Origin: JAUUZQ01 sp964538375
Lineage (GTDB): Bacteria; Bacteroidota; Bacteroidia; Bacteroidales; GCA-2748055
Direction: 5' to 3'
Assembly: GCA_964538375.1 (NCBI GenBank)
Contig: CAZIFQ010000045.1
Location: 1-19,728 of the forward strand
DNA: 19,728 nt
Under the pieces are notes generated by a model. It was not told the DNA's origin, made no database searches, and saw nothing but the letters and a program-made list of their open reading frames with translations. This document shows, in pieces, positions 14,442 through 19,728 of the stretch; positions within the stretch are counted from its first letter, which is position 1; every line of letters begins with the position of its first letter. The translations under genes were made by a program, and so were the position numbers.

Positions 14442-16515
14442 AATCATATTGAATAATTTCCGGCAATACTATGGGAAAAATATCATTGACCTCCAAACAT
14501 CTAATGATAATAACATTGTTATTATTGGGGGGAAAAATGGCTATGGAAAAACCAATTTCCTAATATCTATTGTTTGGTGCCTCTATGGTGATAAAATTAC
14601 TCAAATTGACGATAGTTTTAAAAGAGAGGTTCAAAAGGACTCCAATTACCAAAGGTTTATTAAACAATCATTGAATTGGGATTCTGCAGATGAAGGAAAC
14701 TCAAAATTCTCAGTTGAAATTCAATTTGAAGAGATTGATTATCCCACAAACCTGAATAGTTCAGATAACAAAATAACTATTAAAAGGATCTTCGATACAA
14801 AAAATATAGATGAGAGCTTGCTAATTCTAAATTCTGACGGTTCTGAACTCTTTAATGAAAATGAAGATCAATTAAGTTTTATTAATGATTATCTAATTCC
14901 CCTTGAAGCAGCCAAATTTGTCTTTTTCGATGCAGAAAAGATTGCATCCTGGGCAGAACTCTCAACAAAAGATGAAGGCAGTGTTTTAAATGATGCATTA
15001 GGTAAACTTCTTGGTTTAGACCTTTATGAAAATTTAAAAGATGATTTTTACACATACACCAATAACCTTAAAAAAGAAGGAGCAAATACTAACATAAAAG
15101 AACAAATCATTAATGCTGAGAAGGCAATCGAATTAAATAAGGGTAAAATAGAAGAAATTGATTTAAAGTCAGCCCTAAATGAATCAAGTATAAAAAACCT
15201 GAAAGAAAAAATAAGGGAGTATCAAAACTATCTAAATCAGAACAGTAAAAGTGATAAATCTGTATTAAATAGAGAAGATATATTTAATGAACTCTCATCT
15301 CTTCAATCAAAAAAAGAAGAAGTTGAAAATCGGTTTAATGAACTTAGTGAACTTTCTCCTTTAGCAATTTTAGGCGGGAAACTTGAGGAAGTTATAGAGC
15401 AAATTGAAACTCAAAATAAGTCTTTATCCGATGTTGAAAACAATGAGTCCGTAAAAATAAAACTTGAAAGTTTTATAGAAAAATTATTTAATAATCCACC
15501 CGAACCAGATGATGGTTCGATGACTTTTAAAAATAAAGTGTTTTATTCTGAAAAAGCACATGGATTATTAAATGATCTCTTTGAAGTAGAGGGTAAAAAT
15601 ATCGAAGTTGATTTTGAATTAGATTTAAACAATGCTGATAAAGATTTAATTTTTAAAGCGGCTCAAATTTTAAAACAATATTCCAAAGAGCTTTTTGAAA
15701 CAACAATAACTGAGTATAATTCTATTCAAATTGCAATCTCACTTAAAGAAAAGCAACTTAAAATGATAGATTCGGATTTAGAAGATGAAACTATTTTGGA
15801 AATTGTATCTCAAAAAGATGAGGGTGATAGAAGCCTTGAAAAGATAATTGCAGAAAACGGGGGTCTTGATAATCAAAAAACCAAACTTCTAAAGGATAAT
15901 ATTAGATTAAATCAACAATACAATATTCTAATACAAAAAAGTAGTGGAAATAAATTAATTAAAAGCAAGGGGGCGAAGGCAAAACAATATATCGATACAT
16001 TACAGATATTTATCGATAATCAAAAACGCAGTAAAAAAGAAACTCTGGCCAGTAGTTTAATAAGTGAGTTAAAGAAGCTCATGCATAAAATGCAGAATGA
16101 TGATTTAAGTTTTATTGCCGATTCACGAATTGACATTTTACCTGATGGTAAGGGCTTAAAGGTTTCAATTCTTGATGATGAAGGAAATGAAATCCCAAAG
16201 GAAAGTTTTTCAACTGGTGAAAAACAGATATATATATCGTGTTTAATTAAAGCAATTTTAAATGAATCTATTCAAAATTTTCCAGTATTTATAGACACCC
16301 CTTTGGGTAGATTAGATCATGAACATATTGAAAACATATTAAAAAACTACTATCCTGATTTATCCAGTCAAGTTGTTTTATTAGCAACAAATAACGAAAT
16401 AACTCCAAGGCGTTATGCATTGATCTCGCCAAAGGTAGCTAAGTCGTATCTTATAGTTAATCAAAACAAAAAATCTAATTTTAAACAAGGTTATTTCAAG
16501 AGTTATGAGAATTAA
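14428..16515 (+). CDS. dndD: DndD-family SMC/Rad50-like ATPase
   Basis: A 695-residue ABC-type ATPase matching DndD of DNA phosphorothioation systems. The start MKISKIILNNFRQYYGKNII and Walker A GKNGYGKT (35-42) with WCLYG behind it are typical, as is KFVFFDAEKIASWAEL (about 162-177). Two long coiled-coil arms follow at about 205-335 and 430-570. The ABC signature is FSTGEKQ (594-600), and Walker B is VFIDTPLGRLD (620-630), in which D623 is followed by Thr rather than the Glu of SMC proteins, as in other DndD. The switch region is VVLLATNNEI. No CxxC zinc hook is seen between the arms. In Dnd systems DndD supplies ATP-driven DNA handling for DndC and DndE. Here no dndC or dndA is present, so the role may differ. 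It overlaps its neighbours by 14 and 11 nt. Confidence 0.88.
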   Translation: MKISKIILNNFRQYYGKNIIDLQTSNDNNIVIIGGKNGYGKTNFLISIVWCLYGDKITQIDDSFKREVQKDSNYQRFIKQSLNWDSADEGNSKFSVEIQFEEIDYPTNLNSSDNKITIKRIFDTKNIDESLLILNSDGSELFNENEDQLSFINDYLIPLEAAKFVFFDAEKIASWAELSTKDEGSVLNDALGKLLGLDLYENLKDDFYTYTNNLKKEGANTNIKEQIINAEKAIELNKGKIEEIDLKSALNESSIKNLKEKIREYQNYLNQNSKSDKSVLNREDIFNELSSLQSKKEEVENRFNELSELSPLAILGGKLEEVIEQIETQNKSLSDVENNESVKIKLESFIEKLFNNPPEPDDGSMTFKNKVFYSEKAHGLLNDLFEVEGKNIEVDFELDLNNADKDLIFKAAQILKQYSKELFETTITEYNSIQIAISLKEKQLKMIDSDLEDETILEIVSQKDEGDRSLEKIIAENGGLDNQKTKLLKDNIRLNQQYNILIQKSSGNKLIKSKGAKAKQYIDTLQIFIDNQKRSKKETLASSLISELKKLMHKMQNDDLSFIADSRIDILPDGKGLKVSILDDEGNEIPKESFSTGEKQIYISCLIKAILNESIQNFPVFIDTPLGRLDHEHIENILKNYYPDLSSQVVLLATNNEITPRRYALISPKVAKSYLIVNQNKKSNFKQGYFKSYEN

Positions 16516-18079
16516 AATAAGCAAGTACTCCGAAGAACGTATTGAGAAGCTAAAAGCGATTTTCAAGTTTCATTCTGAAACGATAGTTCCAAGAATAGCT
16601 TTTGCATACAGCCTCCAAACCAACATACGTTTTGATAAGGACTCTGATATAGCGCCAAAATCAGACGGTAGAGAATTTAGAGATGAAAAAGGTCTTTTCG
16701 GTGTAATAATCGATAATCAATCTAATTTTCCGATTTATAAAACGGTTTTAGACAATCACTATACTACCAACCTTTATGAGGATGATTTTACTAAGTTATT
16801 TAAACTTCATCTTGACCATGGTTTATCACTGATGGAAAAGGACGTTTCAAAATCGGACATAACAAGTGGTGGTCATATATCTTATTTGATGAAATTAGTT
16901 AAAAGTGGACTGGATTTACAATCAGGTTCTGCTACTCTTGCAAATATTTTGCAATCTAAGTCAGTAGTCAATGAATACTCTGAACCGTTATCATTTGATA
17001 TTGGTTCAACTGAAACCGATGAAGTAATCAAAATAAAAATTAATGACCTCAGTGAATTTGATAATCGAAATATTGCTGTCGCAGGGATGGCCGGTTCTGG
17101 CAAAACCGAATTAGTAAAAGATATATTATATCAAATCTCCGTTAATACCAATTCTCAACTTAAATTTATATTTTTTGATTATAAGGGAGAAGGCAAAGCA
17201 TCGCAATTAAAGCCGTTTCTTGATAAAACAAATTGTGAGTTCATTGACATTCTCAATGATGGCCTCAATTTTAACCCCTTATCATCCATTAATACAAATG
17301 AAGGGGAAAGACAGAAAATATTCAGTATAAAAGCCTTTGTAGACACAGTTGCAACATTTGTTCCAAGTATTGGTGTTGCTCAAAAACATATATTACAAAC
17401 GGTGGTTTCTGATCTATTTGAGGGGGAAAGTGAAGGTCTACCAAATATGTTAGAGCTTTTCGATGCTCTCCAAGAATATTATGATTCAACAAAAACAAAA
17501 CCAGACACTTTACTGTCAGCAATTAAAGATTTGGCAAGTGGATTATTTTCAAATGAGATCTCAGAAACGATAATTGATAAAAGTATTTATCTAAGCTTAC
17601 CCCCAACTTTATCAGACACGCTCAGACAGCTCTGTGTTTTCCTTCTGCTCAGATATTTCAATTTTTATTTTAGCTCAGCAAATGATGCTGTACCTACTGA
17701 AAACATCATCCCTCTAAGATATATTATTGTTATTGATGAAGCTCATATATATTTGAAAAACAAAAATGCAAGAAAAGCGCTTGAAGATTTGCTAAGATTG
17801 TTGCGTTCCAAAGGAGTGATAGTTGCTATGCTTTCACAAGGGGTGGAGGATTATAGAACAAAAGATTTTGATTTTGCTTCACAAGTAAAATTACCTATTT
17901 GCTTGAATGTTCAAAATAAAGACCCAAAAATGATTAAAGCTTTTGTGGGAACACCGAGAAGTGAACATAAATTAGTGAATGAAATTAATAGACTTAAAGC
18001 TGGATATGGATTGATTAATTTGGATGAACCAAAAACAATTAAGATTCGTCAGTTTTGGCAGACATTAGAAAAAGAATGA
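16505..18079 (+). CDS. DndE domain fused to a HerA/FtsK-like ATPase
   Basis: A 524-residue two-part protein. Residues 1-115 look like DndE: IKISKYSEERIEKLKAIFKF, IVPRIAFAYSLQ, a DGREF turn and FKLHLDHGLSLM. DndE is normally a separate small protein reported to form tetramers and bind nicked DNA. Residues about 170-524 are a HerA/FtsK-type motor: Walker A GMAGSGKT (194-201), FIFFDYKGEG (221-230), Walker B IIVIDEAH (407-414) with D411 and E412, then LRSKGVIVAMLSQ (433-445), as in HerA and conjugation ATPases. The fusion would tie DndE-type DNA recognition to a hexameric DNA translocase. DndH-type restriction proteins also have HerA-like motors, but separate from DndE. It overlaps dndD by 11 nt. 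Confidence 0.82.
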   Translation: MRIKISKYSEERIEKLKAIFKFHSETIVPRIAFAYSLQTNIRFDKDSDIAPKSDGREFRDEKGLFGVIIDNQSNFPIYKTVLDNHYTTNLYEDDFTKLFKLHLDHGLSLMEKDVSKSDITSGGHISYLMKLVKSGLDLQSGSATLANILQSKSVVNEYSEPLSFDIGSTETDEVIKIKINDLSEFDNRNIAVAGMAGSGKTELVKDILYQISVNTNSQLKFIFFDYKGEGKASQLKPFLDKTNCEFIDILNDGLNFNPLSSINTNEGERQKIFSIKAFVDTVATFVPSIGVAQKHILQTVVSDLFEGESEGLPNMLELFDALQEYYDSTKTKPDTLLSAIKDLASGLFSNEISETIIDKSIYLSLPPTLSDTLRQLCVFLLLRYFNFYFSSANDAVPTENIIPLRYIIVIDEAHIYLKNKNARKALEDLLRLLRSKGVIVAMLSQGVEDYRTKDFDFASQVKLPICLNVQNKDPKMIKAFVGTPRSEHKLVNEINRLKAGYGLINLDEPKTIKIRQFWQTLEKE

Positions 18080-18122
18080 ATAATCCGATGATTAGTGTAT
18101 ATCAAAACCTATATGTAATCTG

Positions 18123-18626
18123 ATGCTCAAAGATGTACTTACATACAATCTGGATGTTATTTTCTGTGGTACTGCTAAGGGAGAAGCTTCCGCAAGATTA
18201 GGATTTTATTATGCTGGCCCTGGCAATAAGCTTTATGGAATTCTTGATAAGGCTGGGTTTACCCCACATAAATTACATCCCTCTGATTGTTATGAAATTA
18301 ATCAGTATAAGATTGGTTTTACTGATTTAGTTCATACTGAATTTGGGAATGATGATGAAATCAGTGATAGTAGTTATGATGTTGTAGGCTTCATTGAAAA
18401 AGTAAAAAAATTCAAACCACGATATGTAGCATTTAATAGTAAAAAAGGTGCCTCTTTTGTGTTAGGTTTTAGAGGAATTACTAAGTTGGTTGATTATGGC
18501 CTCCAAAAACAGAAAATAGGTAACTCTAATCTATTTGTTCTCCCCTCTACTTCAGGATCTGCAAGAAGATATTGGGATGAGAATTATTGGTTTGAATTAA
18601 AAAGATTAATTGATAATTATCTATAA
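18123..18626 (+). CDS. MUG/TDG-family uracil-DNA glycosylase superfamily protein
   Basis: A 167-residue protein of the uracil-DNA glycosylase superfamily. Motif 1 is VIFCGTAKGEASARLGFYYA followed by GPGN (12-35). The family's GFTDLV appears at 65-70, and motif 2 is VLPSTSGSARR (139-149), corresponding to LPNPSG in Mug. In Mug, motif 1 is GINPGL, with a catalytic asparagine. Here the site reads GTAKGE, so that asparagine is missing, as in some other GTAxG-type homologues. These enzymes excise mispaired or modified bases from DNA. The gene starts 43 bp after the DndE-HerA stop, in the same direction with no terminator seen, so it may belong to the same transcript. The substrate is unknown; a phage-modified base is one possibility. 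Apart from a T-tract, the spacer to the next gene holds nothing I recognise. Confidence 0.78.
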   Translation: MLKDVLTYNLDVIFCGTAKGEASARLGFYYAGPGNKLYGILDKAGFTPHKLHPSDCYEINQYKIGFTDLVHTEFGNDDEISDSSYDVVGFIEKVKKFKPRYVAFNSKKGASFVLGFRGITKLVDYGLQKQKIGNSNLFVLPSTSGSARRYWDENYWFELKRLIDNYL

Positions 18627-18723
18627 AACAAGAGAATAATATCCTCTAAATAAACTAATCGGCACAAATTTTGTTGAATAATATATAGTAGAGATCAATT
18701 TTTTTTTCTTAATTTGCCATTAA

Positions 18724-19344
18724 ATGACACCTTCCTTCAATTTCGCAAATACTTTTAGCTTTAGTGAAGTCCATAAAGAAAGGGTTGGGCAATTAATAAA
18801 CTACCTTGCACTGAAGGTTGGAAATCTGTATTGCACCAAGCTAATAAAGCTCCTATACATTATTGACGAAGAATCTATTCATAGCTCTGGAACTCCACTA
18901 TCTTGGTTAACATATAAGGTATATCAAATGGGGCCTGTTCCTGAACAACTATGGTATTCCATTAAAGATGGGAACTCAATATTTGATGACTATTTCGATG
19001 TAAATGAAGAAAAGGGTGGATATAACGAAAAGGGTGGCATACAGTATAGAATTACTGCAATTTCAAAAGAGGAGATGTCTGAATTCAGCAGACGAGAAGT
19101 AAAAATAATTGATAGTGTTATTAGTGTTTTTGGAGGGAAAACCCCTGATCAGTTAATTGAATATTTACATAGAGAAGAAAGTCTTTGGTATAAAATGGTT
19201 AGTGAAAATGAAATTTCTTTTGAGAAGAGCTTAGCAACACCCCATATAATTGATCTTTCCCAACTAATTAGCAACGATAAATTTAAACTTGACATTTATC
19301 ATGATGCAGCAGAGGAGATCAATCTTCTTGAAACTCTCTCCTAA
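18724..19344 (+). CDS. Panacea (SocA-like, DUF4065) antitoxin
   Basis: A 206-residue protein with the Panacea antitoxin domain. Residues about 20-75 read VGQLINYLALKVGNLYCTKLIKLLYIIDEESI and then GTPLSWLTYKVYQMGPVPEQL, matching the LiYLa....l..tKLlKLLYf.D....-G.pit...Y.a...GPVp..l pattern of DUF4065/SocA. In Caulobacter SocA is a proteolytic adaptor for its toxin, and in other pairs the domain neutralises unrelated toxins. The last third (about 130-206) is more variable and probably holds toxin contacts. It overlaps the next gene by one base (TAATG), typical of a toxin-antitoxin pair. A T-rich tract ending in TTAATTTG lies just upstream and may include its promoter. It probably stabilises the element or responds to phage. 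Confidence 0.82.
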   Translation: MTPSFNFANTFSFSEVHKERVGQLINYLALKVGNLYCTKLIKLLYIIDEESIHSSGTPLSWLTYKVYQMGPVPEQLWYSIKDGNSIFDDYFDVNEEKGGYNEKGGIQYRITAISKEEMSEFSRREVKIIDSVISVFGGKTPDQLIEYLHREESLWYKMVSENEISFEKSLATPHIIDLSQLISNDKFKLDIYHDAAEEINLLETLS

Positions 19345-19709
19345 TGTATCAAAGCGGACAGATTTACTACATCAATAATTTCAAACAAGGGGAAAATTCC
19401 CTGCCAAAAAATCGGTATTGTGTAATCTTAACAATAAGAGAGGTAGAGGTTGCTATCATTATTCATAAAGTAACTTCTGAGCCATACTGTGATTCACAGA
19501 AATTAATACCAAGAGGTAATGTTGTAAATGAAGAAAAAGATATTTTTTACTTTCCAAAAGAAGAAGTTATTGGTAAGAAAGGCTTCTTCTTTGAGTTAGA
19601 CTCATACATACACATGGGAGTATGGAATGTGTCTGAATTCACTTTTGATAAATTTCAAGGATTTGATAGTGAGTGTAAACGGAAACTACAAGTGCAGAGA
19701 TTTCGGTAA
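19344..19709 (+). CDS. Panacea-associated toxin candidate (PemK/MazF-like beta-barrel)
   Basis: A 121-residue protein whose ATG overlaps the antitoxin stop (TAATG). The start SGQIYYINNF, followed by KNRYCVILTIREVEVAIII and later KLIPRGNVVNE and FYFPKEEVIGKKGFFFELDSYI, is consistent with an all-beta, SH3-like barrel as in PemK/MazF-type toxins, which cut mRNA. The resemblance is in pattern and size only: the P-G-D and catalytic arginine signature of PemK is not clear. Coupling to a Panacea antitoxin is the main evidence that it is the toxin. It is the last gene in the window. The tail contains CKRKLQVQRFR and is basic. Confidence 0.6.
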   Translation: MYQSGQIYYINNFKQGENSLPKNRYCVILTIREVEVAIIIHKVTSEPYCDSQKLIPRGNVVNEEKDIFYFPKEEVIGKKGFFFELDSYIHMGVWNVSEFTFDKFQGFDSECKRKLQVQRFR

Positions 19710-19724
19710 ATAAGAGTGCAGAGA
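19691..19724 (+). repeat. Short direct repeat at the end of the toxin gene
   Basis: AGTGCAGAGA occurs at 19691-19700, inside the last codons of the toxin gene, and again at 19715-19724, just after its stop. The 24-bp spacing may mark a small duplication or a recombination scar. The sequence ends 4 bp later, so its context is cut. Confidence 0.4.
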
Positions 19725-19728
19725 AAAT

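Larger units (their letters stand above)
4478..19728 (+). mobile_element. Integrative element (genomic island) in tRNA-Met, left end and body; right end outside the window
   Basis: The left limit is the tRNA-Met 3' fragment. Inside follow a tyrosine integrase, an excisionase-like HTH protein, a RepA-like ATPase and a zinc/Toprim primase-like protein, a gene order common in Bacteroidota integrative elements. Most genes are on the plus strand, pointing away from the attachment site. No relaxase, VirB/Tra conjugation gene or phage structural gene is seen in the 15 kb shown, so the transfer mode is unknown. From 11.99 kb the content becomes cargo: a DndD/DndE-HerA module, a DNA glycosylase and a Panacea toxin-antitoxin pair. 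A second copy of the tRNA 3' sequence was not found in the window. Confidence 0.75.

Noticed and set aside
16381..16566. Minus-strand 61-codon frame at the DndD/DndE-HerA junction
   Set aside because: It lies on the opposite strand of two overlapping, well-supported genes and has no motif.
11993..18079. A complete canonical DndBCDE phosphorothioation system
   Set aside because: No PAPS reductase-like DndC, cysteine desulfurase or DGQHR-type DndB is encoded in the window; only DndD and a DndE-like domain are present.

Overview
The window is AT-rich DNA from a member of the Bacteroidota. The clues are an integrase of that phylum's type, a likely TAnnTTTG -7 promoter element, weak or absent Shine-Dalgarno sites before most genes, and a cassette of integrase, excisionase, RepA-like ATPase and primase-like protein typical of Bacteroidota integrative elements.

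Left of about 4.48 kb is mosaic chromosome. It holds the start of an AbiEi-type antitoxin gene running off the edge (minus strand), a decayed tyrosine recombinase (minus), an intact long-chain acyl-CoA ligase (778-2481, plus), a secreted PagL-like acyloxyacyl hydrolase (2771-3976, minus) and a truncated nucleotide-binding-fold protein (4018-4311). A perfect 22-bp inverted repeat sits between the recombinase remnant and the ligase.

At 4478-4524 lies the 3' portion of a tRNA-Met(CAU) gene, minus strand, cut exactly at the anticodon stem and followed by the tRNA's own terminator-like hairpin. A tyrosine integrase starts 136 bp away. This is the left attachment site of an integrative element that fills the rest of the window. 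The intact tRNA and right end should lie beyond 19728.

Element backbone (4.66-11.8 kb): integrase, an unrecognised 329-aa protein, an excisionase-like HTH protein, a RepA-like AAA ATPase with a C-terminal HTH, a zinc-finger/Toprim primase-like protein, a small Rossmann-like protein, a RimK-like ATP-grasp ligase, an overlooked 46-aa single-membrane-span peptide, and a Cys-rich zinc-binding protein. Several palindromes and iterated motifs separate these genes and look like operators or replication/recombination sites.

Cargo (11.99-19.7 kb): a tightly overlapping four-gene operon encodes (1) a 754-aa composite protein with RNA polymerase alpha-CTD-like, sigma-region-4-like, HARE-like and helicase-associated-like segments; (2) a 64-aa protein; (3) a DndD ATPase; (4) a fusion of a DndE domain to a HerA/FtsK-type ATPase. 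A MUG/TDG-family DNA glycosylase homologue follows 43 bp later, then a Panacea (SocA-like) antitoxin with a small presumed toxin. The sulfur-transfer genes dndA and dndC and the regulator dndB are absent here. The module therefore looks like a Dnd-derived DNA-processing or anti-phage system that may work without phosphorothioation. This is the most likely undescribed system in the window; its function is inferred from domains and context only.
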